From Bradyrhizobium sp. 186 (GTDB lineage Bacteria; Pseudomonadota; Alphaproteobacteria; Rhizobiales; Xanthobacteraceae), in NCBI RefSeq assembly GCF_023101685.1, contig NZ_CP082165.1, positions 124,001 to 188,000 on the forward strand: DNA of 64,000 bases, given 5' to 3'. Position 1 is the stretch's first letter. Each line of letters starts with the position of its first letter. Below are positions 1 through 8,638 of this stretch, piece by piece. Under the pieces are notes generated by a model. The model did not search any database. It was not told where the DNA came from and saw only the letters and a list, made by a program, of their open reading frames with translations. The position numbers and the translations under genes were made by a program.

Positions 1-692
1 TTCGCCGCGTCGGGGATGTTCGCGGTCTCGTCCACGACCGCCGGATTCATCCCGCCGAGTTCGAGCAGAACAGGCGTGAGGTTTTCCGCTGCCGCCCGGG
101 CGACGATCTTGCCGACGTAGGTGCTACCGGTGAAGAAAATGAAGTCGAACGATAGCTTCAAGAGTTCAGTGTTCTGCTCCTTACCACCGGCCACTATAGT
201 CACGGCGCCCGAATCGAAATATTTCGGGACAAGGTCGAGCAGCACTCCGGTCGTTGCCGGAAGCGCCTCACTCAGGGTGAGGATGCAGGTGTTGCCGGCC
301 GCGAGCGCCGCTAGCGCCGGGCGGATCAGCAACAGCAAGGGCCCGTTGAACGGGCCAATGATCAGTGCCACGCCATATGGCTCGCGATAGATCATCCCCT
401 TGTGACCGGTCTCAGCGAGGAAGCGCGGGATTGGCGCTTCGATCGGTTTCATCCACCCTCGCAGCTGGCTCTTCTGAACCTCTGTTTCGCCCGCCGACGC
501 CTGGGTCTCGAAGATGTATTCCTGCGAGGCGGTCTTGAAGTCTTTGGCCATCGCCTTCTGGAAACGCTCCTCGTTCTCGCTGATCATCCGGGCCATACGG
601 TCGAGCTGGTCGACACGCCATTCGTACGTACGCGTGACGCCCGTGGCGAACAGCGCCCTCTGCGCATCGAAGATATCCCGGAACTTGTTCAT
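1..692 (-). CDS. Aldehyde dehydrogenase, N-terminal part (runs off window start)
   Basis: NAD(P)-dependent aldehyde dehydrogenase, oxidising an aldehyde to an acid in the cytoplasm. About 230 residues are visible and the frame is open to the window edge. Seen: GPFNGP with the conserved Asn near residue 116, FTGSTYVGKIVARAA near 188-201, and LELGG with the general-base Glu near 211; this layout resembles class 3/coniferyl-type enzymes. The catalytic Cys lies beyond the window. Odd: the cofactor-binding Lys of the usual KPSE motif is Thr (TLSE near 139-142), and LELGGK reads LELGGM. Start ATG at 692 is preceded by GGAGA at good spacing. It is the last visible gene of an operon with the NTF2-like and alcohol dehydrogenase genes, suggesting alcohol-to-aldehyde-to-acid oxidation (inference). 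Confidence 0.85.
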   Translation of the reverse strand, partial: MNKFRDIFDAQRALFATGVTRTYEWRVDQLDRMARMISENEERFQKAMAKDFKTASQEYIFETQASAGETEVQKSQLRGWMKPIEAPIPRFLAETGHKGMIYREPYGVALIIGPFNGPLLLLIRPALAALAAGNTCILTLSEALPATTGVLLDLVPKYFDSGAVTIVAGGKEQNTELLKLSFDFIFFTGSTYVGKIVARAAAENLTPVLLELGGMNPAVVDETANIPDAA

Positions 693-712
693 TGGGGTTT
701 CTCCGGACATGC

Positions 713-1141
713 TTACAAAGCGCTCGCCTTGATGGCGTTGATGGAGGTGTTGTCCCAATAGCAATCCAAGCGCGTGATTTTGCCGTCCGCGTTGTAGCGG
801 ATGATATAGGCGTGCGCGATGCGATCGGACTTGCCTTTCGTTACAAGACCAGGGACATCCGCCGGCATGGCCCCACCGAGCTGCGCCTGTACTACGATGA
901 TGCTTCCTTCGGCCTGGATCATCTCGTCTACTTTGACACCGAAATCCGGCACGGCCCCCAGCAAGCCGCGCCAGATTTGTTCAAGGCCACCCCGGATCGG
1001 CATGAGACTCTTCTTGCCATAAGGAAGGTATCGTCCCTGTGCGCCGTCAGCGCAAAGAGCCAGCATGCCGTCGACATCATGAGCGTCATAGGCGGCGAAA
1101 AACTTTCTGGTGATCGCCTTCACGTCGTCGTTTTTATTCAT
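713..1141 (-). CDS. NTF2/SnoaL-like protein, 142 aa
   Basis: Small protein of the NTF2/SnoaL (ketosteroid-isomerase-like) fold. It opens with the typical helix (KFFAAYDAHDVDGMLALCADGA) and ends with the strand pattern YNADGKITRLDCYWD. Members are cytoplasmic and either catalyse isomerisation or hydrolysis of small organic molecules or merely bind them; the family name gives no substrate. GGGGAGG lies just upstream of ATG 1141. It sits between the alcohol and aldehyde dehydrogenase genes with gaps of 39 and 20 bases, so it is probably co-transcribed and may act on the same compound. Confidence 0.8.
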   Translation of the reverse strand: MNKNDDVKAITRKFFAAYDAHDVDGMLALCADGAQGRYLPYGKKSLMPIRGGLEQIWRGLLGAVPDFGVKVDEMIQAEGSIIVVQAQLGGAMPADVPGLVTKGKSDRIAHAYIIRYNADGKITRLDCYWDNTSINAIKASAL

Positions 1142-1180
1142 TCTCGCCTCCCCTGGGCGTTATTGGTTGCAAAGTGCCGG

Positions 1181-2200
1181 CTACTCCATGGTCAGAACCA
1201 TCCGGAACCGTGCCTTGCCGGACATCATCCGCGCGTAGGCTTCCGCGGCGCGTTCAAGCGGCATGGTTTCGATCATGGCGGCGACGTGGCTAAGGACACT
1301 GAATTTGAGCGTGGCGTCGCCCGCCTCGGGCGTACCCGTCAGCGCGCCGTCGACACTCAGCTGCTTGAAAAGTAGTTCGAACGCCGACAACTCGATCGGC
1401 TCATCGGTGGCCCCGAGCGAAATCATAACGCCGCCACGTCGCAAGCCGCCGAGTGCGGCTGCGACAGCCTTGCCGCCAGAGGCGGTGGCCAGCACCACCT
1501 GCGCGCCCCCGCGCTCCTGGAGTGCCCTGGCGACATCCGTCGTATCGCTGTCGATATAGTGATGAGCGCCCAGTTTCTTCGAAAGCTCGGCCCGATCGGC
1601 CCCGCGGTTGATTGCGACAACCTCGAACCCCATGCGCCGCGCGTATTGCACGCCGAGGTGGCCCAGTCCGCCGACCCCGAAGACCGCAACCAGATCTCCG
1701 GCTCGTGCCGGCGAGTTCCTGAGGGCGCTGAAGGTCGTTAGACCAGCGCATAACAGGGGCGCAGCATCGACCGAGGAGAGATCGTCCGGCACAGCGATCA
1801 AGCCGCTTGACTTGGCAATCATCATCTCGGCGTAGCCGCCATCGTGCTGCACCCCCGTGTAGCCCTGGTTGGTGCAGTTCACGAGATCGCCATCGCGGCA
1901 GTAGACACAGTATCCGCAGCTGCCGCCGAGGAAGCCGACGCCTACGCGTTGGTCCGGCTTCCAGCCCTGGACGCCTTCTCCGATTGCGTCGATCCGGCCG
2001 ACCGCTTCGTGGCCGGGCACCCGCGGCCACTCGATCGGCAATATCCCCTCGACCGTCGCGGAATCGGAATGGCACACGCCGCAGGCTTCGACGCGGATGC
2101 GGACATGACCGGCAGGCGGATCGAGCAATGGCTTTTCGGTCAACTCCAACTTGCCTGGACTGACCGCCTGCACCGCGCGATAGGTCGCAGCACCCTGCAT
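1181..2200 (-). CDS. Zinc-dependent alcohol dehydrogenase, 339 aa
   Basis: Medium-chain alcohol dehydrogenase using NAD(P)+. Visible catalytic zinc ligands are Cys43 (in CGVCHSD) and His64 (in GHEAVG). Structural zinc cysteines are C95, C98, C101 and C109. The Rossmann motif GVGGLGHLGV falls near 175. Length is normal for the class I/AdhP type. A strong AAGGAGG precedes ATG 2200. First gene of the minus-strand operon that continues with the NTF2-like protein and the aldehyde dehydrogenase. The AraC gene just upstream on the same strand (ending at 2467) may be its regulator (inference). The 266 bases between them presumably hold the operon promoter; no clear -35/-10 pair was seen. Confidence 0.92.
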   Translation of the reverse strand: MQGAATYRAVQAVSPGKLELTEKPLLDPPAGHVRIRVEACGVCHSDSATVEGILPIEWPRVPGHEAVGRIDAIGEGVQGWKPDQRVGVGFLGGSCGYCVYCRDGDLVNCTNQGYTGVQHDGGYAEMMIAKSSGLIAVPDDLSSVDAAPLLCAGLTTFSALRNSPARAGDLVAVFGVGGLGHLGVQYARRMGFEVVAINRGADRAELSKKLGAHHYIDSDTTDVARALQERGGAQVVLATASGGKAVAAALGGLRRGGVMISLGATDEPIELSAFELLFKQLSVDGALTGTPEAGDATLKFSVLSHVAAMIETMPLERAAEAYARMMSGKARFRMVLTME

Positions 2201-2466
2201 AATCTTCCTCCTTCATTGTCGTTGCTACCCACGTCCACAGCGGGCTTCCGATTGATGACCTACGCCATCGCCCCGAGGAGACAGGCGGCGCGCTCCTGCA
2301 TCCGGAGTGCGGTTTTGGCATGCCCCACTCCGCCTACCTGACACTCGTGGAAGTTCGTAAAACTAGGGGATTCGGGGTGCGTGCTCTTGTAAAAACGAAA
2401 CATCCTTGGTCTGTTCGATTCGAATCGAGCAGGAGCCAAGACTGCGCAATGCTCGGTTGCCCTCTT

Positions 2467-3390
2467 TCAGAACTTCCGAGTAATTTGCTGCTGTCGCCGC
2501 CAGGCGCCTGGCGTGATGCCACGCAGACGCGTATAGGCCTTCGTGAAGTGGCTTTGATCGGCAAAGCCGCAGGCGCATGCAATTTCGGCAAGCGAAAGCC
2601 TACGGTCGCGCAATAGTCCATGCGCCTCATCAATCCGATGTTGGAGCAGCCATTGGTGCGGCGACAGACCCGTCGAACGCCGGAACGCGCGAGCGAAATG
2701 CCCGGCCGATAGCGAGCATTCCGTCGCGACATCTGCAATCGAAACATCTCCCTGAAGGTTTGCGCTCATGAGCTCTTTGGCGCGCCGTTCCTGCCAAGTG
2801 GCGAGACCGCCTCGCGAGGGCGCGGCGACGCTTCTCATGCCTCCATACGCTTGGGCGATGTGAGTGCCCAAAGCCAGGCTGATATGGTCCGCAAAGAGCT
2901 GGGACACCTGGTCGGGGTTGTCGAACGCCGGCAAAAGCAGTCGCGTAAGTTCTCCTACGACGTGGTCCATGACGCCCACGCCCGGAGTGAACTTCAGATC
3001 GGAGATCCTCGGGGCGCTGGCGTCGTCCGCGATCGCATCCAGAGTCTTTCGCGGCAGATGAAAGTTCACGGAGTCAAGAGGGTCGTGGAAATAGAACCGT
3101 GGGCCTTGGCGCAAGTCATGAAACACGACGCCGCCCGCATGGAGCGGCTCGGTCTTTATCGGCCTACCGTCCAACCAAAGTTCGCGGGAATTTTTTCCGT
3201 GTATCTGTATGACGATCATATAGGCGTCGTCGCGAGGCGACGGGTTGGTCACGGTGTCAAAAGGCATGTCGAGTTGGCAACGGGTCGCCGCCAGGGAGTT
3301 CTTTTGAATAGTCTTGATGAGTGGAGTGTGCTCGTCGGACAGCCGCAATATATGCTGCATCCGCCTGTTGAAGATGTCTCGCTTTGCCAT
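2467..3390 (-). CDS. AraC-family transcriptional regulator, 307 aa
   Basis: DNA-binding regulator with an N-terminal cupin-like sensing domain (about 1-180) and a C-terminal double helix-turn-helix of AraC/XylS type (about 200-300). The second half shows SADVATECSLSAGHFARAF-like and FADQSHFTKAYTRLRGITPGAWR-like signatures of this family (paraphrased by motif: GHFARAFRRSTG and DQSHFTKAY). It lies upstream of, and in the same direction as, the alcohol dehydrogenase operon, and is the best candidate for its activator. The effector is unknown. Confidence 0.9.
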   Translation of the reverse strand: MAKRDIFNRRMQHILRLSDEHTPLIKTIQKNSLAATRCQLDMPFDTVTNPSPRDDAYMIVIQIHGKNSRELWLDGRPIKTEPLHAGGVVFHDLRQGPRFYFHDPLDSVNFHLPRKTLDAIADDASAPRISDLKFTPGVGVMDHVVGELTRLLLPAFDNPDQVSQLFADHISLALGTHIAQAYGGMRSVAAPSRGGLATWQERRAKELMSANLQGDVSIADVATECSLSAGHFARAFRRSTGLSPHQWLLQHRIDEAHGLLRDRRLSLAEIACACGFADQSHFTKAYTRLRGITPGAWRRQQQITRKF

Positions 3391-3460
3391 GACAAACTCT
3401 CGGTCAACTATCTGGCGTTCGTCAAACTCGCATCAATCCGAATTTGGTTGCGCCCACGCC

Positions 3461-3862
3461 CTAATCTGAATATTCCCAGAAATCGTCTGGAATAGAGCTT
3501 CCCATGGCAGCCCGCATGGCATCCCGAAAAAGCCTCGCTGCGGGCATTGGACGAAAAGCTATCGTGCGATCGACGATCAATCCCTCGTCGTTTTCTTCGA
3601 TAAGATCGAAGCTTTCCAGCTCGTGACCCTGAATTTTTCCCTTCCATCTCAGCAGGGTTCTTCGGTCGTCTAGCTTCCATTCACCCGTATAGGCACCCTC
3701 CCGTAGCGTCGTCGAGGTCGCGAAAATCTTCGCAACTACCGCGCGGCCTTCTGCTGTTCGTATCAACACGGGGCTATGAAAAACAACATTTGGAGCGAGA
3801 AGCTTTTCGTAGTCAGCAACAGTGGCGTGGCCCGACTCACGCAGTTTTCGAATTGCATGCAT
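3461..3862 (-). CDS. NTF2-like protein, 133 aa
   Basis: Second NTF2/SnoaL-like protein. It begins MHAIRKLRESGHATVADYEKL and has the domain core FHSPVLIRTAEGRAVVAKIF and FDLIEENDEGLIVDRTIAFRP. The frame is open further upstream (to about 4060), but ATG 3862 has AAGGAG ten bases before it and begins at the domain boundary, so it is chosen. It is 70 bases upstream of the AraC gene on the same strand. Function is unknown; the family includes isomerases, hydrolases and non-catalytic binders. Confidence 0.75.
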   Translation of the reverse strand: MHAIRKLRESGHATVADYEKLLAPNVVFHSPVLIRTAEGRAVVAKIFATSTTLREGAYTGEWKLDDRRTLLRWKGKIQGHELESFDLIEENDEGLIVDRTIAFRPMPAARLFRDAMRAAMGSSIPDDFWEYSD

Positions 3863-4117
3863 GGTGGATGGCTCCTTGGATGGCTGCAACCCTATGCTTT
3901 TCTTGCTGATATTTGGCGAGTATAGCGGCAACGCCGCCCGCTTGAAAGCGGTGCGAGCCGCGCCGCTCCGGCCCCGCAGCCTGACGAAATCGCTCGAAGC
4001 CTTCCGCGTTTCGGAAGGACACCTCTCAGTTTTCCCGTCTGTTGAACGGACGGTTTTCACTCCACCTTCCAGCCAACGGCGCCGCCCGAGCGCGGCAACT
4101 TACAGATGGAGGCGAAT

Positions 4118-4282
4118 ATGGGTGAGGTTATCCGGTTTGTTCCAAAGGCCGAACGCGAACGGCTCCGCCTGATTCAAGAAGCCCGAGCGATCTATGACAG
4201 CGTTTTCCCGCCTGAAGACATCGGTGGGCGAAGCGACGGGGCATCAACCATAGATGCTCGTCGTGGCGATATCCGCCCCTAA
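4118..4282 (+). CDS. Small hypothetical protein, 54 aa
   Basis: Short reading frame starting MGEVIRFVPKAERERLR and ending RRGDIRP. GGAGG lies four bases before the ATG. The charged helical N-terminus and the phrase LIQEARAIYDSVFPPED resemble small hypothetical proteins I associate with Bradyrhizobium genomes (recollection, not checked). No domain or signal peptide is visible. It reads toward the secreted-protein gene at 4345, 62 bases away, and could be co-transcribed with it. Confidence 0.55.
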   Translation: MGEVIRFVPKAERERLRLIQEARAIYDSVFPPEDIGGRSDGASTIDARRGDIRP

Positions 4283-4344
4283 GACGCAACACCGCAGCGC
4301 GTACCAGCATCTATTCAATTCGAACCGATCCCAAGGAGGTCACC

Positions 4345-4671
4345 ATGTCAATCCGGAGCATTCTTTTCACGACTGCATTCCTCATGGCTGCCCTCGGTAC
4401 AGCCCACGCCGAAAGCCTGCGTCCGATCCAAGCCAAGAGCATCGATCTCGGCGATGTATCGGGCGTCGCTTACTACACAATCGAGCGCGACGGTTTTCAT
4501 GTCGTCACGACCCTGGCCCAGGGCGAGGCGGGAACGCCGATCCGCGTTGTGTCAGTTCTTGCACCTGGCCAGCACGTGGTGCTGTCGACCACAAGCCGGA
4601 CGGGCGGGCTTGAAATCAGCCGGCAAGGCGATCGCGTACTCGTCCGCAACGCGAGTTCCGCCGTCGACTGA
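4345..4671 (+). CDS. Small secreted protein, 108 aa (paralogue of 5910-6296)
   Basis: Predicted periplasmic protein. A signal peptide ends near residue 22 (hydrophobic stretch, then AHA-ES). The mature part of about 86 residues carries YYTIERDGFHVVTTLAQ, then a VLAPGQHVVLSTTS block, then EISRQGDRVLVRN. The same pattern recurs in the protein at 5910-6296, so the two are paralogues flanking the GlxA-like regulator. AAGGAGG precedes ATG 4345. No known enzyme family was recognised. A hairpin at 4753-4776 probably ends the transcript. Confidence 0.75.
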   Translation: MSIRSILFTTAFLMAALGTAHAESLRPIQAKSIDLGDVSGVAYYTIERDGFHVVTTLAQGEAGTPIRVVSVLAPGQHVVLSTTSRTGGLEISRQGDRVLVRNASSAVD

Positions 4672-4752
4672 AGTTTGATTGGTCAGTGCATTCTGCCAGG
4701 CGCGCGATATCGCTGAGCACGGAGCAGATTGCGGCTTTCGCTGCATCACTTA

Positions 4753-4783
4753 GAGGCCGCCAACTGAGGCGGCCTCTTATTTG
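4753..4783 (+). terminator. Intrinsic terminator-like hairpin
   Basis: Perfect 9-bp inverted repeat GAGGCCGCC / GGCGGCCTC with a 6-base loop, followed by TTATTTG. It lies between the convergent secreted-protein gene and the GlxA-like regulator, so it could serve either strand. Confidence 0.65.
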
Positions 4784-4853
4784 TCGATGCGAATTCCATG
4801 TCGCCTGTTGGCGCAAAGCGGTCGGCCCCGTGCGGCCTGACTTGGGGTTACGC

Positions 4854-5798
4854 TCACGCCGCCAGCTCCGCACGCGCGTTTCGTCGGATCACCTGCGGCG
4901 GCTGTCCAAAGGCACGCAAGAACGCGCGGCGCATGCGGTAGCGATCGGCAAAACCCGTTTGCTGGGCGATGACGTCGATCGAATGGCGGCTCTGCTCCAT
5001 CATCAGGCGGGCGGTCTCGACGCGAAGGTTCTCGACCGCCTTGGCTGGCGACTGGCCGGTCTCGGCGCGGAACGCACGGCTGAACTGACGCGGGCTCAGA
5101 TGCGCCGCGCTGGCAAGCTGTTTAACCGTCAGCTTCGAGGTGAGATTGCGCTTTGCATAGGCCAGCGCGCTCTGGATACGGTCGGATTTGGGCTCCAGCT
5201 CCAGCAGTGCAGAGAACTGCGACTGACCGCCGGCGCGGCGGTGATAAACCACCAATTGTCTCGCCACAGACCGGGCGACGTCCGCACCCAGATCCTGTTC
5301 GATCATCGCTAGTGCGAGGTCGATGCCCGCAGTCATCCCAGCCGAAGTCCACACCGGGCCATCGGTGATGAAAATGCGATCTTCCTCCACCTTCACCTTT
5401 GGAAACCGGGCCTGCAATTCTCGCGCGCGGTGCCAATGCGTCGTCGCGCGACGGCCGTCCAGCAAACCTGCTTCCGCCAGCACGAACGCGCCGGTGCACG
5501 TCGAAGCTACTCGCCGCGATCGCCGCAAACCCCGGCGCAGAAACTTGATCACGCCTAGTGTCAAGGCTCCAGCCACGGCGCTGCCGCCGACCATCAGGGT
5601 GTCGAAATTCCTGTTGTCGAACGGCTCGGTCGCAACGCTGATGCCGACCGAGCTGCGGATCGACCCGCCGGTTTCCGACAGCAGATGCACGTGATAGGCC
5701 GGCTCGCCGATCTCCCAGTTTGCGAGCTCGAAGACCGAGAGCGAACTCACACTCAGCATCTGAAAGCCCGGCAAAACGATGAAACCGATGCGCTGCAT
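4854..5798 (-). CDS. GlxA-family AraC-type regulator with DJ-1/PfpI domain, 314 aa
   Basis: Transcriptional regulator with an N-terminal DJ-1/PfpI (class I amidotransferase-like) domain (about 1-170) and a C-terminal AraC helix-turn-helix (about 205-310). Seen: VASTCTGAFVLAEAGLLDG, the pseudo-nucleophile Cys region of this family, followed by TTHWHRA, and LSPRQFSRAFRAETGQSP in the DNA-binding half. Similar proteins (GlxA, FtrA, CdhR) sense small metabolites. A GTG at 5810 in the same frame would add four residues; ATG 5798 fits the domain start better. It is transcribed away from the second secreted-protein gene, with a small palindrome between them. Confidence 0.9.
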   Translation of the reverse strand: MQRIGFIVLPGFQMLSVSSLSVFELANWEIGEPAYHVHLLSETGGSIRSSVGISVATEPFDNRNFDTLMVGGSAVAGALTLGVIKFLRRGLRRSRRVASTCTGAFVLAEAGLLDGRRATTHWHRARELQARFPKVKVEEDRIFITDGPVWTSAGMTAGIDLALAMIEQDLGADVARSVARQLVVYHRRAGGQSQFSALLELEPKSDRIQSALAYAKRNLTSKLTVKQLASAAHLSPRQFSRAFRAETGQSPAKAVENLRVETARLMMEQSRHSIDVIAQQTGFADRYRMRRAFLRAFGQPPQVIRRNARAELAA

Positions 5799-5822
5799 GG
5801 TCCGTCCCACATGTCCTAAAAC

Positions 5823-5836
5823 GTCACATATATGAC
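5823..5836. promoter_or_regulatory. Palindrome GTCA-N6-TGAC in divergent promoter
   Basis: Arms GTCA and TGAC are separated by CATATA, in the 111 bases between the GlxA-like regulator and the secreted protein at 5910. It could be an operator for the neighbouring regulator, but AraC-type proteins usually bind direct repeats, so the assignment is weak. Confidence 0.3.
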
Positions 5837-5909
5837 ATTTGAGACGAGCGTCGGCAAGCCTAGATCTCCCACACAGAGTCAGGCATCCCCAGTCAGCCGG
5901 AGCAACAAC

Positions 5910-6296
5910 ATGACAAGCTTTGCAAAGACAGCCGGTCTCGCCGGCATCCTGGTCGCAATCTTCGCGACCGCTAACCCTGAACTAAGGGCCGCTCAGCCTG
6001 ATCGCGCGGTACGCGAAGGCCACGCCGTGACGACCGACCTGGGCGCGAACGCTGCAGCCGTCACCTATTGGGTGAGCGGATCCGATGGCTGGCACGTCGT
6101 GACCACCGTCGACACCGTGATCGCGCAGAATGGCGATGCCGAAAAGCACGCCGTGGTGCGTTTCTCGTCGGTGCTTCTGCCCGGCCAGTTCCAGTTGATC
6201 TCCGTTCCCCTTGCCATCGGCGAGCGGCAGCACGTGCTGCGCATCCGCCGGCATGGCGACCAGGTCGAGGTTGCGCGGGTCGGCGGCCCTGTATGA
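5910..6296 (+). CDS. Small secreted protein, 128 aa (paralogue of 4345-4671)
   Basis: Predicted periplasmic protein. It has a signal peptide of about 28 residues (MTSFAKTAGLAGILVAIF, then a cut near LRAAQ). The mature part has YWVSGSDGWHVVTTVDT, a VLLPGQFQLISV block and RRHGDQVEVARV, matching in order the blocks of the protein at 4345. The frame extends back to 5832, but ATG 5910 starts the signal peptide and follows CCGGAG. It is followed by an NTF2-like gene, probably in the same transcript. Function is unknown. Confidence 0.75.
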   Translation: MTSFAKTAGLAGILVAIFATANPELRAAQPDRAVREGHAVTTDLGANAAAVTYWVSGSDGWHVVTTVDTVIAQNGDAEKHAVVRFSSVLLPGQFQLISVPLAIGERQHVLRIRRHGDQVEVARVGGPV

Positions 6297-6335
6297 CGGC
6301 AAGCCGTAAATCACTCAGCCAAGAAGGACATGAAG

Positions 6336-6782
6336 ATGAAAGACTCGAAAACTCTGCTGCTGAATTATCTCGCCTCGGTCCGTGATCCGGAACGCGCCGC
6401 GTCGCTGTTTGCGGAAGACGGGGTGTTCGAACTGCCGTTCCTGCGCTCGCTCGGGGTCGAAGCTCGCTACACCGGCCGCCGCGAGATCACAGCACTTGTG
6501 CGCAAGCTAATCGAAATCTATCCCAACTTCTCGTTCGCGCCTGATGATACCCGCATCCTGATCGAGACGCCGGACAAGACCTTCGCCGAATATGTAGGAC
6601 GCGGGCGCGCCGCGGCGACCGGGCGAACCGCCCATCATCTGTTCACCGGGTACCTGGTGGCAAAGGCTGGTGAGATCAAGCTGCTGCGCGAATCCTTCAA
6701 CCCGTTGACGATGGCGCAGGCGCAATTGCCGAATGGTGTAGCCGACATCGGACCACCCGGCGATGAGGTGCACTCGTTCTGA
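6336..6782 (+). CDS. NTF2/PhzA-like protein, 148 aa
   Basis: Third NTF2-like protein. It shows the family helix LLNYLASVRDPERAASLFAEDG, ELPFL, and a C-terminal strand with IKLLRESFNPLTMAQAQ, the pattern of the PhzA/PhzB branch. Two ATGs compete: 6330 lies only 2 bases after AAGAAGG, while 6336 lies 8 bases after it, so 6336 is preferred. It follows the secreted-protein gene by about 40 bases and precedes an FMN reductase, from which a hairpin separates it. Confidence 0.8.
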   Translation: MKDSKTLLLNYLASVRDPERAASLFAEDGVFELPFLRSLGVEARYTGRREITALVRKLIEIYPNFSFAPDDTRILIETPDKTFAEYVGRGRAAATGRTAHHLFTGYLVAKAGEIKLLRESFNPLTMAQAQLPNGVADIGPPGDEVHSF

Positions 6783-6803
6783 TCGAGCACGAAATGACAA
6801 GCG

Positions 6804-6848
6804 CAGACCGTCAACCCCGCCTGGGCCGCAAGACGGTCTGTTCCTCTT
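6804..6848 (+). terminator. Possible terminator hairpin
   Basis: Nine-bp inverted repeat CAGACCGTC / GACGGTCTG with a 19-base loop, followed by TTCCTCTT. The long loop and imperfect T-run make it a weak terminator candidate after the NTF2-like gene. Confidence 0.4.
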
Positions 6849-6893
6849 ATCAACTGACCTTTGTTCTTTCGGCAAAAAGGAAGAAGTAAAAAT

Positions 6894-7478
6894 ATGACCG
6901 TCATCTCGGTAATCGTTGGGAGTACCCGCGAGGGCCGTTTCTCGGAAAAACCCGCGAAGTGGATTCTGCAACATCTGAAGCTGCGCGAACGGGTCGACGC
7001 TCGGCTTCTCGATCTTCGCGACTTTCCGATGCCGTTCTTCGATCAGGTCGCAACGCCGGCTACGCCCGGCCGTCCACCCTTCGCGCATGAGGTGGTTCAG
7101 AGATGGACGGCGGCGGTCGCGCAGTCCGACGGTTTCGTCTTCGTCACTCCCGAATACAACTACGGACCCTCCGCGGTGCTCAAGAATGCGATCGATTGGG
7201 TCTATCCGGAGTGGAACCGCAAGGCGATTGGCTTCGTGAGCTATGGCTCCGCGATGGGCGCCCGCAGCGTCCAGCAGCTCCGTGAAACCGCGATCGAGCT
7301 TCAACTCGCCCCGATTCGCTCATCGGTGCACATCCCGGTCGCAACCCTGTGGGCGCACTACCAGGGCGGCGATGTCGACGCGGGACTGGCCGAGCTGGAG
7401 GCACCCGCCGGGATGCTGATCGACGATCTGCTGTGGTGGACCGCAGCCTTGAAGACGGCGCGCGCAAGCGCGTCCTGA
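6894..7478 (+). CDS. NADPH-dependent FMN reductase family protein, 194 aa
   Basis: Flavodoxin-fold oxidoreductase (FMN_red family) that reduces FMN, quinones or azo/nitro compounds with NAD(P)H. Seen: the phosphate-binding loop VGSTREGRFSEKPA near 8-21 and FVTPEYNYGPSAVLKNAIDW near 85-104, which contacts the flavin ring. The frame opens earlier at 6861, but ATG 6894 follows GGAAGAAG and begins right at the first strand. A gap of about 218 bases without a recognisable gene separates it from the crotonase gene downstream. Confidence 0.88.
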   Translation: MTVISVIVGSTREGRFSEKPAKWILQHLKLRERVDARLLDLRDFPMPFFDQVATPATPGRPPFAHEVVQRWTAAVAQSDGFVFVTPEYNYGPSAVLKNAIDWVYPEWNRKAIGFVSYGSAMGARSVQQLRETAIELQLAPIRSSVHIPVATLWAHYQGGDVDAGLAELEAPAGMLIDDLLWWTAALKTARASAS

Positions 7479-7696
7479 TCGCAACTACGCGGCGGCTCTA
7501 TTGCTGCGCAATTTTCACAGCCATCCAGATGTCCCTTGCCCTGCCAAATCACCATCACCGAGCCAAAACGCAGGTAATCGCGTCGCATATCCGCAACGGA
7601 CAGTTCTGTCACCAGGTCCTCCGCGACGGAAATTGGACTGGAGACTGGACACCCGACGAGGCCGTTACGGGCTGACGGCGCACAAAGGAAACGAGC

Positions 7697-8581
7697 ATGA
7701 GTAACTCCCCCTCGAAGGGCACTTCCCACCTGGCATACACGGGCTTCAGTCTGGACAGATCGACACCGTCGCTATGGCGCGTGACCTTCGACACCCCGCC
7801 GATCAACCTCATCGACCCGGTGATGATCGTCGCGCTGCATGATCTGCTCGCCGAGATCGAGCAGGACAACCGGGTGGCCGTCGTGGTGTTCGACAGTGCG
7901 GACGCGGACTTCTTCCTGGCGCACTACGACATCGTGGCCGATCAGTCCGCGTTCAACGCGTTGCCTGCGGCGCGCACCCCGTTCCACCATTGGGCGAACC
8001 TGCTGATCAGACTCAGTAGGTCGCGGGCGGTGACGATCAGCGCCCTTCGGGGCAGAGCTCGCGGTGCGGGCAGCGAGTTCGTCCTCGCCACCGACATCCG
8101 CTTCGCCAGTCGGGAGCGGGCTGTACTGGGGCAATTCGAGGTCGGGTTCGCCGCCGTGCCTGGAGGCGGCCCGTCGACCCGTCTGCCGGGCATGGTTGGT
8201 CGCGGGCGGGCATTCGAAATCCTGCTCGGTGGCGAGGACTTCGACGGGGGCCTCGCCGAGCGGTATGGCTACGTCAACCGCGCCGTTCCCGACGCGGAGT
8301 TCGTTGGCTTCGTCAATGCCTTTGCGGAGCGGGTCTCGCGGTTCGACCTGCTCGCGCTGGCCGACATCAAGCGCTTCGTCAATGCTGCGTCGCTTCCCGC
8401 CGCTGCGGCTCTGATCGCCGAAATGGACGCCTTTGCGGAGGCCGCCGCCCGCCCGGCCGCGCCCTCCATCATCGGGCAGGCGTTCGAGCACGGCTTCCAG
8501 CAGCGCAGCGACGTCGAACTGAACCTAGGCGCTTACGTAGGCATGGTCGCCCGCAAGCCACGCACGGCCACATCAGGTTGA
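7697..8581 (+). CDS. Enoyl-CoA hydratase/isomerase family protein, 294 aa
   Basis: Crotonase-fold enzyme acting on an acyl-CoA or related substrate. Seen: TPPINLIDPVM at the N-terminus and both Glu residues matching the hydratase pair, one in GAGSEFVLATDI and one in GQFEVGFAAVPGGGP, 21 residues apart (20 in rat mitochondrial hydratase, so one extra residue). The oxyanion glycine segment, usually GGG, reads RGAG. At 294 residues it is slightly longer than usual (about 260). GAAACGAGC lies before ATG 7697. It is flanked by FMN reductase and SDR genes on the same strand. Confidence 0.85.
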   Translation: MSNSPSKGTSHLAYTGFSLDRSTPSLWRVTFDTPPINLIDPVMIVALHDLLAEIEQDNRVAVVVFDSADADFFLAHYDIVADQSAFNALPAARTPFHHWANLLIRLSRSRAVTISALRGRARGAGSEFVLATDIRFASRERAVLGQFEVGFAAVPGGGPSTRLPGMVGRGRAFEILLGGEDFDGGLAERYGYVNRAVPDAEFVGFVNAFAERVSRFDLLALADIKRFVNAASLPAAAALIAEMDAFAEAAARPAAPSIIGQAFEHGFQQRSDVELNLGAYVGMVARKPRTATSG

Positions 8582-8638
8582 TGCGGGGTGACCAGGGTCG
8601 TCCTCGCAATTTGACAGTTTTGATCAGGGGAGTGAAAA

